Assembly (NCBI RefSeq): GCF_030580655.1
Contig: NZ_JAUQTB010000002.1
Coordinates: forward strand, 62,001-126,000
Source of the DNA: Paenibacillus lacisoli
Lineage (GTDB): Bacteria; Bacillota; Bacilli; Paenibacillales; Paenibacillaceae
Direction of reading: 5' to 3'
Length of the DNA stretch: 64,000 nucleotides
Shown: positions 43,408 to 52,018 of the stretch, one piece after another
Position numbering within the stretch: the stretch's first letter is position 1
Layout of the letters: every line of letters begins with the position of its first letter
The notes under the pieces: model-generated
Told to the model about the DNA's origin: nothing
The model's database searches: none
Seen by the model: the letters and a program-made list of their open reading frames with translations, nothing else
Made by a program: the position numbers and the translations under genes

Positions 43408-44367
43408 TCATTTCCCGCTATTGAATCCTTCCTTCAGCCAGGAAGTGGCGAGTGTAATTGCCCCCTTGGCTGCATGAGTATCCGCCAGCGCATGAAGCAT
43501 CACGAAATCATGAATGATCCCTCTGAAGCGTACCGCCATTACGTCTACACCCGCTTCACGCAGCTTGTCCGCGTAGGCTTCACCTTCATCGCGCAGGACG
43601 TCCGCTTCTCCCGTAATCACGAGCGCTGGCGGAAGATCCTTCAGCTGTTCCAGTGAGGCCCGCAGCGGTGAAGCAGTAACCTGAGCGCGTTCTTCAGGTG
43701 CAGTCGTGTATTGATCCCAGAACCACTGCATGCCTTCACGAGCCAGGAAATAGCCGGTTGCAAACTCATGATAGGATTCCGTATCGAAAGAGGCATCCGT
43801 CACCGGATAGAAGAGCAGCTGCCGCTTGATACGCGGACCGCTGCGCTCCTTCGCCATCAGCGTAACTGCCGCGGTCATATTACCGCCGACACTGTCACCG
43901 CCAACGACGAGCTGCTCGGCATCAAGCCCGTATTGGGCTCCATGCTGGGCAACCCACTGCACCACCGCATAAATTTCCTCAATCGCCGTCGGATATTTGG
44001 CTTCCGGCGACAGACTGTAATTGGGGAAAACAACAGCTGCATTCGCCCCAACAGCTAATTTGCGGATCAGGAGATCATGAGTATGGGCGTTACCGAACAC
44101 CCAGCCTGCGCCATGAATATAGACAATGACAGGCAGTACCGGAGGTGCATTCAGCGGCTTGACGATCCGGACGGATACCTCTGCGCCTTGGCCGCCCGGA
44201 ACCTGAATATCCTGAATGTCTACCTCCGGCTTGTCAATCGGGCTCGATTGGACTTCATCGACGGTTTGACGTCCTTTTTCGGGTCCCAGCTGATATAGAA
44301 AGGGAGGTTTGGCGTTCTGATCAGCAAAAGCTTGCGCTGCGGGTTCGAGCTGTACTTTTTTAGCCAT
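43408..44367 (-). CDS. Alpha/beta hydrolase of the hormone-sensitive-lipase esterase family
   Basis: A 319-residue esterase. The oxyanion motif HGAGW (85-89) and nucleophile motif GGDSVGGN with S159 mark the HSL/acetyl-hydrolase group; the acid aspartate is in GEADVLRDEG (about 256) and the histidine in IIHDFVM (about 286). It probably cleaves short-chain acyl esters in the cytoplasm; the natural substrate is unknown. No signal peptide. ATG at 44367 follows GAGAGGAG. Single gene with own terminator. Confidence 0.88.
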   Translation of the reverse strand: MAKKVQLEPAAQAFADQNAKPPFLYQLGPEKGRQTVDEVQSSPIDKPEVDIQDIQVPGGQGAEVSVRIVKPLNAPPVLPVIVYIHGAGWVFGNAHTHDLLIRKLAVGANAAVVFPNYSLSPEAKYPTAIEEIYAVVQWVAQHGAQYGLDAEQLVVGGDSVGGNMTAAVTLMAKERSGPRIKRQLLFYPVTDASFDTESYHEFATGYFLAREGMQWFWDQYTTAPEERAQVTASPLRASLEQLKDLPPALVITGEADVLRDEGEAYADKLREAGVDVMAVRFRGIIHDFVMLHALADTHAAKGAITLATSWLKEGFNSGK

Positions 44368-44429
44368 AAGGGGTTGCTCCTCTCGGTTTCAGTTCCATCA
44401 TTACTTCAATCTGAAATACTGCTAATTGT

Positions 44430-45332
44430 TTAACCGGTCCCCTTGCCCCTTAAACCATTGCCAACTATTGAGTTACGCTCAAGTTCATTTGTCAGCTCCC
44501 GGTGTATGCGCTGCAGCAGATGGTCCATCGCCTCCGGAGTAATCTTGTTACCATCCGGCTCTAAATCCCTCAAGGAGTCCAACAGCACCCGCTTGTCATG
44601 AATATGACCCAAGTCTTCCTGCACCTGTTTGTACTTCTGCTCATGATTACGAAATTTTTGATCAATTGCAAAAGAGGCAGCGGAAGCTGTGTAACGCAAT
44701 CCTTTGGCAGCGATCCGGAGCTTGTGCAGAGCCCGGTATGCCTGCTCGGAATCCGCACCATGATTCTTGGCCGCTGTACGGTAGTCCTGTTTTCTCTGGT
44801 CAAAAGCAACCTCCTGCTCCCTCATGACGACATTGACGTCAAGCACTGCAGCATGAGCCGGCATCTCCTTCTTCAGCCATTCCTTCCATTCCGTCTTCTG
44901 CTGAACTCCAACGAGCTTGGGCAGCTGACGGGACAGCTTTCTGCGGTATTTTTTTCTCCGCTTCTTGTGGATGTCAATCGCGAGCTTCAGCACATCTGCT
45001 TCTGCTTTCCTCCCCTTTTGGGCAGCCTTCTTCTTTCTGATCTTCAGGGCTTCGATCATCACGTCGGCATCTCTTACCCTGCCAAGCCGTTTCTGTGCTT
45101 GTTTCAGATTGTGAATGAGCGGCCGGGTGTCCTCGCCTCCCATCAGACCCAGCAGAGTAATCAGCTTTCGGCTGTTCACCCTGGCCTGATGAATATCTTC
45201 AGCATCAAATTCCATGACTGCCCGGCGGCTCCGTTTGCGGAATTTTTGGTACAGCAGCTGCAGCCCGTCTCTCCACAGCTCCTCTGCCTGACCACCGTTG
45301 TGTTCCCTGCTCGTATGGTGTGCCACAATCAT
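44430..45332 (-). CDS. CHAD-domain protein
   Basis: A 300-residue, strongly basic helical protein of the CHAD family. Conserved histidine/arginine-lysine helices are visible: DIHQARVNSRKLITLLGL, KRLGRVRDADVMIEAL, YRALHKLRIAAKGLRYTA and DLGHIHDKRVLLDSL. CHAD proteins bind inorganic polyphosphate; many sit next to CYTH triphosphatases, but none is here. The start is ATG 45332 or GTG 45326; AGGAGGG directly before the ATG fits the GTG better (six bases). It follows, by about 50 bases, another gene of unknown function. Confidence 0.82.
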   Translation of the reverse strand: MIVAHHTSREHNGGQAEELWRDGLQLLYQKFRKRSRRAVMEFDAEDIHQARVNSRKLITLLGLMGGEDTRPLIHNLKQAQKRLGRVRDADVMIEALKIRKKKAAQKGRKAEADVLKLAIDIHKKRRKKYRRKLSRQLPKLVGVQQKTEWKEWLKKEMPAHAAVLDVNVVMREQEVAFDQRKQDYRTAAKNHGADSEQAYRALHKLRIAAKGLRYTASAASFAIDQKFRNHEQKYKQVQEDLGHIHDKRVLLDSLRDLEPDGNKITPEAMDHLLQRIHRELTNELERNSIVGNGLRGKGTG

Positions 45333-45380
45333 CCCTCCTGACTGGATTCTATATGAATCCTTACATCAATCCTTGAGAGG

Positions 45381-45905
45381 TTAAACATCACTCCAGGACC
45401 AGCGGTGCGAATAAGCTTCCAGACGAGGATGAAGTGTTTCGAAAGGCGGAATGATCAGCAGGCGGATTTTTTTGATCCATTCCTCGAACGTTGAATAAGA
45501 AGCGATTGCATTCGCCATCTCGGGAGTAACATATAGAAACAGCGGAGATTCGTACTTCTCCTCCAGATGACGGAGAGCGGAATCGACCGGCGTATATTTT
45601 TTCCGCTTCCCCTCCAGGTTCTCGACCATTACATGATGACGGCCGCTGTGCCGTTTCCAGTCATGCAGACGATCCTCCCTTTTATAGAGGGAGCTGACCG
45701 GTTCCTTGAACATGCGCCGAACGGTCTCCTCATGCAGCGGGTACAATACAAGCTTGGCAAAAGCCCGCTTCTGTGCCACTAGGGCTGCTGTCTCCAACTC
45801 CGTTTCTGTGGTGTGTTCAAAAGTGTCATAGTATACGAGTGTTCCTTTCTGCCGCTCTGCTGGCGGTTCATAGCCATAAGGGACATGCTGCAGCTGTCTG
45901 GGCAT
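45381..45905 (-). CDS. Hypothetical protein, 174 residues
   Basis: Not recognised. A hydrophilic alpha/beta protein starting MPRQLQHVPYGYEPPAERQKGTLVYYDTFEHTTETELE. It continues with AALVAQKRAFAKLVLYPLHEETVRRMF, a basic stretch RHSGRHHVMVENLEGKRKKYTP, and SPLFLYVTPEMANAIASYSTFEEWIKKIRLLI. The mixture of strands and an internal HSGRHH suggests a nucleotide- or phosphate-handling fold, but this is not secure. ATG at 45905 follows AGGAGG by nine bases. Placed just upstream of the CHAD gene on the same strand, 48 bases apart. Confidence 0.6.
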   Translation of the reverse strand: MPRQLQHVPYGYEPPAERQKGTLVYYDTFEHTTETELETAALVAQKRAFAKLVLYPLHEETVRRMFKEPVSSLYKREDRLHDWKRHSGRHHVMVENLEGKRKKYTPVDSALRHLEEKYESPLFLYVTPEMANAIASYSTFEEWIKKIRLLIIPPFETLHPRLEAYSHRWSWSDV

Positions 45906-46034
45906 GGATAACGTCCTCCTAACATGGAATTAAAGTGGGAATATGCGGAACGGTTGTATAAAAAACGTCTTCCTACTCTATATTATTAACCGATATGGAG
46001 TCGATAACCGGATGAAAAAGGAGGCTGTTTATCC

Positions 46035-46910
46035 ATGCCAACCTGGATGGAAGTGATTATACGCACATCCCTGGCGATTATTGTTTTGTTCATCATTACC
46101 AAAATTCTTGGCAAGCGGCAGGTTTCCCAGCTTTCCCTGTTCGAATACATTACGGGCATTTCCATTGGTAACCTGGCTGGAGCCATCTCATTGGACCTCG
46201 ATAATACCTGGTTCCTCGGTGTGCTCTCCTTGGGCGTATGGGTGCTTTTTTCGCTCGGGATTGAAATGATGCAGATCAAGAACAAGAAAATCAGGGATTT
46301 TGTCGACGGCAAGTCTACCCCCCTCATCCAGGACGGACATATACTCGAAGCCAATCTCAAGAAGGAGCGGCTGACCTCCGATGAGTTAATGGAGCAGCTG
46401 CGGAGTAAAAACGTCTTCCGGATGGCTGATGTGGAGTTTGCCACCATGGAGCCCAACGGGATGATTAATGTATTGCTGAAAAAAGAATTACTCCCGCTGA
46501 CTCCCCAGGATATGAGCCTCACCATGCCCAGAGAACAGGAGCCCGAACCGCTGATCATGGACGGCAAAGTACTGCAGGACAAGCTGCGTCAGGTCAGATG
46601 GAGCCAGCAACAGCTGGACAAGGAACTGCGCAAATTAGGGGTGGAGAGCAAGGATGTCTTCCTCGCCCAGCTGGATTCACATGGACAGCTGTATGTGGAT
46701 TTGTACAATGACCAGCAGCAAATCACGCAGTACAATGATTTGAACGGCCTGATGACCATGCTGCAGAACTGCGAGACCCAGCTGAAAAAGCTGCAGAACG
46801 CCCCTTCCGAGAAAGAACGCCAGCGGCTGCAGCATCAGTGTGAACAGGAGATTAACGCTGCAATCCAAAAGGTTAAGGCCCGTAATCCGAATAGTATACA
46901 GGGATCATAA
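46035..46910 (+). CDS. DUF421-family membrane protein (YetF-like)
   Basis: A 291-residue protein with three N-terminal hydrophobic helices (about residues 7-80) and a cytoplasmic DUF421 domain. Family features are KILGKRQVSQLSLFEYITGISIGNLAG and the ligand-binding-like stretch PLIQDGHILEANLKKERLT followed by EQLRSKNVFRMADVEFATMEPNG. The C-terminal ~110 residues are a polar coiled region (QQQLDKELRKL, LQNCETQLKKLQN) longer than in the shortest homologues. The function is unknown; YetF/YkjA-type proteins occur in spore formers. ATG at 46035 has AAGGAGG ten bases upstream. Confidence 0.85.
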   Translation: MPTWMEVIIRTSLAIIVLFIITKILGKRQVSQLSLFEYITGISIGNLAGAISLDLDNTWFLGVLSLGVWVLFSLGIEMMQIKNKKIRDFVDGKSTPLIQDGHILEANLKKERLTSDELMEQLRSKNVFRMADVEFATMEPNGMINVLLKKELLPLTPQDMSLTMPREQEPEPLIMDGKVLQDKLRQVRWSQQQLDKELRKLGVESKDVFLAQLDSHGQLYVDLYNDQQQITQYNDLNGLMTMLQNCETQLKKLQNAPSEKERQRLQHQCEQEINAAIQKVKARNPNSIQGS

Positions 46911-46917
46911 AAAAACT

Positions 46918-46980
46918 CTTGCTTTCAAAGTCTTAACTTAGTAATATAATATTTGTAGTTACGAAGTAAAAGAAAGCAAG
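46918..46980. promoter_or_regulatory. azoR promoter region with nested inverted repeats
   Basis: CTTGCTTTC (46918-46926) and GAAAGCAAG (46972-46980) are perfect inverted repeats around a TATAAT -10. Inside them CTTAGTAA and TTACGAAG form a second, one-mismatch inverted repeat. Two nested dyads over a promoter suggest a repressor site or a leader stem; in Bacillus azoreductase genes are controlled by quinone sensors, so such a regulator is plausible. Confidence 0.4.
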
Positions 46981-47004
46981 TACATTTTAGGAGGTTATTA
47001 TTTC

Positions 47005-47631
47005 ATGGCTCACGTATTATTTGTTAAAGCAAACAACCGTCCGGTAGAACAAGCTGCTACTGTTAAACTCTACGAGAGTTTCCTCAAAACATACAAAGAA
47101 CAGCATCCTGACGATCTGGTAACAGAACTTAACCTGTTCGAAGCAGATCTTCCTTACTATGACAACGACATGATGAATGGTTTGTACAAAGCGGCTAATG
47201 GCTACGAAGCTACACCTGAAGAGACCAAAGCTGCTGGACTTGCGAATACATACCTGGATCAATTCCTGGGTGCCGACAAAGTCGTGTTCGCATTCCCTCT
47301 GTGGAACTTCACGATTCCTGCCCAACTGCTGACTTACCTGTTCTACCTGAACCAAGCAGGCAAAACATTCAAATACACAGCTGAAGGTCCTGTAGGACTG
47401 GTTGGCGAGAAAAAAGTCGCTCTGCTGAACGCACGCGGTGGTGTATACTCCGAGGGCCCTATGGCTGCTATGGAAATGTCCCTGAACTATGTGAAAAACG
47501 TTCTGGCCTTCTGGGGCGTTAACAACCCTGAAGTTGTTGTTATGGAAGGACACAACCAATTCCCGGATCGCGCTGAATCCATCATCCAGGATGCTGTCAA
47601 AGCCGCTTCCGATCTGGCTGCACGCTTCTAA
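47005..47631 (+). CDS. azoR: FMN-dependent NADH:quinone oxidoreductase / azoreductase AzoR
   Basis: A 208-residue flavodoxin-like reductase. It has VLFVKANNRP, the FMN-side stretch FAFPLWNFTIPAQLLTYLFYLNQAGKTFKY, and LLNARGGVYSEGPMAAMEMSLNYVKN, all typical of AzoR. It uses NADH to reduce quinones and azo bonds by two electrons and protects against quinone stress. ATG at 47005 follows AGGAGGT. Codon use looks biased toward AAC, GTT, GCT as in well-expressed genes. It has its own promoter region and terminator. Confidence 0.93.
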   Translation: MAHVLFVKANNRPVEQAATVKLYESFLKTYKEQHPDDLVTELNLFEADLPYYDNDMMNGLYKAANGYEATPEETKAAGLANTYLDQFLGADKVVFAFPLWNFTIPAQLLTYLFYLNQAGKTFKYTAEGPVGLVGEKKVALLNARGGVYSEGPMAAMEMSLNYVKNVLAFWGVNNPEVVVMEGHNQFPDRAESIIQDAVKAASDLAARF

Positions 47632-47655
47632 TTCAAGTCTTTCCTATCAGGACCC

Positions 47656-47682
47656 AAAGACCCGTTTATACGGGTCTTTTTT
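47656..47682 (+). terminator. Intrinsic terminator of azoR
   Basis: AAAGACCCGT (47656-47665) and ACGGGTCTTT (47670-47679) pair perfectly with a TTAT loop, followed by T residues. Confidence 0.92.
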
Positions 47683-47780
47683 GCATTTCAGATCAACCTG
47701 GATTAGCATAACAGACAGATCAACGTTAGAAAACCGAGGCCGCAGGACAAGCCAAGTTTAACTTCAAAGGAGCCATGCCT

Positions 47781-48638
47781 ATGATTTATCTGATCACCTA
47801 TCTCTCCGATGGCTTCAGGGTAAAAGGATACCTATATCTCCCCGTAGGGATCGGAATGGATGCAAATTCGCTTCAGGCCTGGGTTCAGTCCTACTATGAC
47901 AGAGATGACCTTACAGTAGAGGAAGCTGCCTGTATCTGGCCCAGGAAAGAAACGCTCCCTCCCGGTTCGGCTCTCCAGCTGCCGCTGTTCGTTTACTGCC
48001 GCGGCGGTATCGGCAGGGTAGGCCGGGTCCGCCTAGACTGGCTCGAGGTATTCGCCCAGCATAACTCCATCCTGTTCGCGCCCTGCTACAGGGGGAATGA
48101 AGGAGGAGAAGGCCGTGATGAGTTCGGCGGTGCGGATCAAACGGACGTTGTTGCAGGGATCGAACTGCTGCAATCCTTGCCATGGATCCAGGCATCCAAT
48201 GTGAGTATCATGGGCTTCTCGCGGGGTTCCATTAACGCGGCAGCCGCTGCAATCCGTACGGATGTAATTGGCCAGCTGGTCATTTGGGGCGGCGTCTCTG
48301 ACCTTGCCGCTACTTACGAAGAACGGGTAGATCTGCGCCGTATGATGAAAAGAGTCATTGGAGGCACTCCCGCCCGCAGGCCGGAAGCCTATGCATCACG
48401 TTCCCCTGTCATACATGCACCGGAACTGAAGTGTCCTGTTCTTATCATTCATGGTACGGATGATAGTCAGGTCGATTATAGCCACGGGCAGAGGCTTTAT
48501 AAAAGACTGCTCGAGCTGAATGCGGATACAGATATGCTGACACTGGACCATCAGGGTCATCATTTACCCAGAAATCGGTTCATTCAGACGGTCCAAGAGA
48601 TGTTCGCATGGATTGAACAGAAAAGAAATTACCAATAA
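47781..48638 (+). CDS. Prolyl-oligopeptidase-type alpha/beta hydrolase
   Basis: A 285-residue hydrolase of the S9/dienelactone-hydrolase-like group. The nucleophile motif is GFSRGS with S148; the acid is in HGTDDSQVDYSHG and the histidine in DHQGHHLPR near the C-terminus. CYRGNEGGEG before the catalytic core is typical of S9-family enzymes. No N-terminal propeller and no signal peptide. The ATG at 47781 is eight bases after AAAGGAG; the ATG two codons earlier is too close. Substrate unknown. Confidence 0.85.
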   Translation: MIYLITYLSDGFRVKGYLYLPVGIGMDANSLQAWVQSYYDRDDLTVEEAACIWPRKETLPPGSALQLPLFVYCRGGIGRVGRVRLDWLEVFAQHNSILFAPCYRGNEGGEGRDEFGGADQTDVVAGIELLQSLPWIQASNVSIMGFSRGSINAAAAAIRTDVIGQLVIWGGVSDLAATYEERVDLRRMMKRVIGGTPARRPEAYASRSPVIHAPELKCPVLIIHGTDDSQVDYSHGQRLYKRLLELNADTDMLTLDHQGHHLPRNRFIQTVQEMFAWIEQKRNYQ

Positions 48639-48714
48639 TTCCATAATGCCCGATTGTTCGCTCATCTGCTACCATGGATCAGTTGAAACCAATTTCCATG
48701 GGAAGAGGATGAGT

Positions 48715-50328
48715 ATGAGCAGACCCGTACGACGATGGTATATGGCTGTGCTGGCCGGCTGTCTGAGCGTTTCCCTATTATGGCCGGCTGCAGGCCGCAG
48801 CGAAGCGGCTGCAAGCCAGACACTGCCTTACCAGGATATCGGTACAAGTTACGCCAGAGATGCAATCCTGAACCTGTATAAGAATCAGCTCATGAACGGG
48901 ACCGGAGCAGATACGTTCTCGCCCCTCCAGCCCATGACAAGAGCAGAATTCACAGCGGTGCTTACCCGTATGCTGAAACTGAAACCTGTAGCATCGGTGA
49001 TTCCTTCGTTCCGTGACGTACACAGCAGCAGCTGGTATTACGGAACAGTCGAAGCAGCTTCTCAGCTCGACCTGGTATCGGGAACAGGTGACCGTCTGTT
49101 TGCCCCGGCTGCACCACTCAGCAGGCAGGAAGCAGCCGTCCTGATTAACAGAATCTTTGCCCCGGGCCGGACGGGCACCTCCGAGGATTATACGGATCAA
49201 AATCATATTGCCGGTTGGGCGCGGTCGGCAGCAGGTGTAGTCCATGACCTTGGGCTGATGACGGGGGACAGCGGAAAGTTTCGTCCGACCGACTCGCTCA
49301 CCCGCCAGGAAGCCGCTGTACTGCTGAACCGTATCTGGCTGCATGAAGGATGGTCCAGTCAGTTTACAGCAGCGTTGCAGCCAGGAATCCAGATGGGATG
49401 GCAGTACGGGCAGACGACTTCGCAATATAAACAGTCCGTCCAGTCCTCCATGATTAATACGCTATCGCCGCGCTGGCTCTATGTTGAGCAGGACGGAACC
49501 CTTCAGAATTATAGTGACTCCACCCTGGTGACATGGGCTCACCAGCAGAACAAGCGCATATGGGCTATGGTTGGCAATCACTCTAATCAGGCAGCAACAC
49601 ATACATTCCTGTCGAATACAGCGATCCGTCAGGCGGCAGTCAGCCGTCTGACGGCAGCGGCGTCCAGTTATCAGCTGGACGGTCTGAATATCGATTTTGA
49701 GAACGTGGCGCCCGTCGACCGCTCCAGTATGACCCTGTTCGTTTCCGAGCTGGCAGCTGCACTCCACCGTTCCGGCAAAATGTTGTCCGTAAACGTGTCA
49801 CCCGATCTTGGCACGGACTGGACAGCTGCCTTTGATTATCAGGCGCTGGGCCAAGCGGCGGATTATGTGATACTCATGGGCTATGACGAGCACTGGTCAG
49901 GCCGGATGGACCCCGGGCCGGTCGCGTCTCTCTCCTGGGTCAGCCTAGGGCTGGATCGGCTGCAGAAGCAGGTCCGCTCCAGCAAGATCATACTGGCGAT
50001 GCCTTTTTATAACCGCAACTGGACCCTGAACGCAGATGGTTCAACCGCCAGTTCCAGTGATATCACCCTTGGAGAACAGGCAGCCCTGTTTAAAAAGATG
50101 AATCTTTCCGCTGTCTGGGACAGCTCAACCGGCGGTTATACCACTCAATACTGGAATGGCGTGCAGCATAAGCTGTGGCTGGAAGACAGCCGCTCCCTGA
50201 CTCTGAAATACCGGAATGCGCTTGAACGCGGAACTGCCGGATTCGCCTACTGGTACAACGGCGGAGAGACGCCGGATATCTGGAGTGCTCTAAGCAATGC
50301 ACAGCGCTGGAACTCATATCATTTTTAA
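48715..50328 (+). CDS. SLH-domain surface protein with GH18 glycosidase domain
   Basis: A 537-residue exported protein. A signal peptide (about 1-32) is followed by three S-layer-homology modules (about 38-88, 98-148, 158-208), each with DI/DV..W...AV...L and a TR.EFT/SRQEAAVL-type helix, which bind pyruvylated wall polymer. Residues 215-535 form a GH18 domain of the YaaH/YdhD kind with the catalytic motif DGLNIDFE (322-329; E329 the acid). YVILMGYDEH and GFAYWYNGGE are also GH18-like. A wall or spore cortex muramidase/glucosaminidase-type role is inferred. ATG at 48715 follows GAGG by six bases. Confidence 0.92.
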   Translation: MSRPVRRWYMAVLAGCLSVSLLWPAAGRSEAAASQTLPYQDIGTSYARDAILNLYKNQLMNGTGADTFSPLQPMTRAEFTAVLTRMLKLKPVASVIPSFRDVHSSSWYYGTVEAASQLDLVSGTGDRLFAPAAPLSRQEAAVLINRIFAPGRTGTSEDYTDQNHIAGWARSAAGVVHDLGLMTGDSGKFRPTDSLTRQEAAVLLNRIWLHEGWSSQFTAALQPGIQMGWQYGQTTSQYKQSVQSSMINTLSPRWLYVEQDGTLQNYSDSTLVTWAHQQNKRIWAMVGNHSNQAATHTFLSNTAIRQAAVSRLTAAASSYQLDGLNIDFENVAPVDRSSMTLFVSELAAALHRSGKMLSVNVSPDLGTDWTAAFDYQALGQAADYVILMGYDEHWSGRMDPGPVASLSWVSLGLDRLQKQVRSSKIILAMPFYNRNWTLNADGSTASSSDITLGEQAALFKKMNLSAVWDSSTGGYTTQYWNGVQHKLWLEDSRSLTLKYRNALERGTAGFAYWYNGGETPDIWSALSNAQRWNSYHF

Positions 50329-50348
50329 TTATGATCGGTTCATACATT

Positions 50349-50376
50349 AAGCTGCTCCATTTGGAGCGGCTTTTTT
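50349..50376. terminator. Terminator of the SLH-GH18 gene
   Basis: AAGCTGCTCC (50349-50358) pairs with GGAGCGGCTT (50363-50372) with one T-G pair, then TTTT. It lies between convergent genes and overlaps the last codon of the kinase gene. Confidence 0.85.
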
Positions 50377-50821
50377 ATAATTGATTTAACAGCTCTTTAA
50401 TCTCAAACTCGCCGTCCCGGGCCGTCACGATATACAGTTCATCAAAACCTTCGTAATAGCTTGGTATGGTCAGCTTGCCCAGCGTACTGCGAATACCAAT
50501 CTCAGGGATCTTCTCCCTGCCTGTTCGTTTGTTGTTCCTTTCCAGGGAAACTTCAGCATCCGGCTCGAAGTAATAACCGATCACACGAAAACGGGCTGCC
50601 CTGGCCTTCTGGATATACTTCTGCCGCTCCTCCACAGTCGGATTCGTATTATCGACAACGAACGGCTGCCGTGCAGCCAGCGAAGCTTCCAGATAAATCT
50701 GTTCCCTGTGACGCGTCTTCAGCATATCAAGGTTAATTCTCATATGAGTCCTGAAGAAGCGCTCCTTATAAAAGGTGGATTTGCCTGACGCCTGAATCCC
50801 GATCAGAATGACACACTCCAT
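50375..50821 (-). CDS. Small P-loop kinase, polynucleotide-kinase/zeta-toxin-like
   Basis: A 148-residue P-loop NTPase. The Walker A motif is GIQASGKST (8-16), followed by RINLDMLKTRHRE with the aspartate expected for phosphate transfer, VVDNTNPTVEERQKYI and a lid-like ERNNKRTGREKIPE. This is the compact AAA_33/T4 polynucleotide-kinase-like pattern; zeta-type toxins share the fold but are longer, and no antitoxin gene is adjacent. The substrate is unknown. ATG at 50821 has AAAGGATGAGG upstream. Confidence 0.85.
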   Translation of the reverse strand: MECVILIGIQASGKSTFYKERFFRTHMRINLDMLKTRHREQIYLEASLAARQPFVVDNTNPTVEERQKYIQKARAARFRVIGYYFEPDAEVSLERNNKRTGREKIPEIGIRSTLGKLTIPSYYEGFDELYIVTARDGEFEIKELLNQL

Positions 50822-50994
50822 GATTCCTCATCCTTTTAAGAGCTGTACCCAGCCCGTTATTCGATCTACAAGAAAATCCCCAAAAACTTAAAATTTATAG
50901 TACAATATAAAAACTACATAATCCAGTGCTGCTTTACAGCTTTAGCGAGTTGTTGCGCCGCACAAGCATATTACAGTTGAAAGGGATGTACATC

Positions 50995-51930
50995 ATGAGT
51001 TCACTAGCAAAAGTAAGCAAGTTTGTCGGCGGCACCTTCTCCGTATGGGTAATCGTATTTGCCTGTCTCGGTTTCCTGATGCCCCATCTTTTCCTTGGAT
51101 TGAAAGGCTATATCTCCCTTTTCCTCGGGATTGTCATGTTCGGAATGGGACTTACTCTGTCCTCTGCTGATTTCCGTGAAGTTTTCCGACGTCCTATGGA
51201 TGTAGCCATCGGGGTGGTCGGCCATTATATCATTATGCCGCTTCTCGCCTTTGGTCTGGCCAAAATTCTGCAGCTTCCGCCAGATATTGCGGTTGGCGTC
51301 ATTCTCGTCGGCTGCTGTCCCAGCGGTACGTCTTCGAATGTCATGACTCTGCTCGCCAAAGGGGATGTTGCTCTCGGCGTCTCCATTGCCTCTGTCTCCA
51401 CGCTGATTGCTCCTCTGGCCACACCGGCCATGATCAGCCTGCTCGCAGGACAATGGATGGACATTGATGCAGGCTTATTGATTAAAGATATTGTTACGGT
51501 AGTCATTATGCCGATTGTGCTTGGGGTCATCGTCAAGGCCTTGTTTAAGAAACAGGCTGAGGCGAGTGTTCCGGTGCTGCCTCTCGTATCAACCGCGGCC
51601 ATCGTACTGATTGTTGCCATTGTCGTCGCCGGCAGCCGCTCCAAAATTTTGGACAGCGGGCTGCTAATATTCGCGGTGGTTGTTCTGCATAATGGACTGG
51701 GTTATCTGCTCGGGTACCTGTTCGCCAGACTATTCCGCATGGACCTCAGCAAACGCAAAGCCATTATGTTCGAGACAGGTATGCAGAATTCCGGACTCGG
51801 AGCAGCCCTCGCTGCAGCTCACTTTAATCCGGTAGCCGCTGTTCCCAGCGCAATTTTTAGTGTATGGCACAATATTTCCGGTTCTGCACTGGCGACCTTC
51901 TTCGCACGCCGCAGTGAACAGAATCGCTGA
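50995..51930 (+). CDS. Bile acid:sodium symporter (BASS) family transporter
   Basis: A 311-residue membrane protein with about nine or ten hydrophobic helices. GMGLTLSSADF, ILVGCCPSGTSSNVMTLLAKGDVALGVSIASVSTL and FETGMQNSGLGAALA are the conserved BASS crossover and sodium-site stretches; it is close to the YocS/PanS-type branch. Substrate (organic anion such as pantoate or a keto acid) is not determined. ATG at 50995 follows AAAGGGATG by six bases; in-frame upstream ATGs lack ribosome sites. Confidence 0.88.
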   Translation: MSSLAKVSKFVGGTFSVWVIVFACLGFLMPHLFLGLKGYISLFLGIVMFGMGLTLSSADFREVFRRPMDVAIGVVGHYIIMPLLAFGLAKILQLPPDIAVGVILVGCCPSGTSSNVMTLLAKGDVALGVSIASVSTLIAPLATPAMISLLAGQWMDIDAGLLIKDIVTVVIMPIVLGVIVKALFKKQAEASVPVLPLVSTAAIVLIVAIVVAGSRSKILDSGLLIFAVVVLHNGLGYLLGYLFARLFRMDLSKRKAIMFETGMQNSGLGAALAAAHFNPVAAVPSAIFSVWHNISGSALATFFARRSEQNR

Positions 51931-51974
51931 AGCAGCAGCCAATGAGACTGACCTTATAGTACTTGTTCTGCACC

Positions 51975-52009
51975 AAGCCTGGTGTCCCCTAACGGGACGC
52001 CAGGCTTTT
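51975..52009. terminator. Bidirectional terminator between BASS transporter and LysR genes
   Basis: AAGCCTGGTGTCCC (51975-51988) pairs with GGGACGCCAGGCTT with one T-G pair and a five-base loop, followed by TT. It is shared by the convergent BASS and LysR genes. Confidence 0.88.
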
Positions 52010-52018
52010 GCAGCTTCT

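Noticed and set aside
50375..50821. Zeta-type toxin of a toxin-antitoxin pair
   Set aside because: Only 148 residues, with no adjacent antitoxin gene; the motif spacing fits a small polynucleotide-kinase-like protein better.
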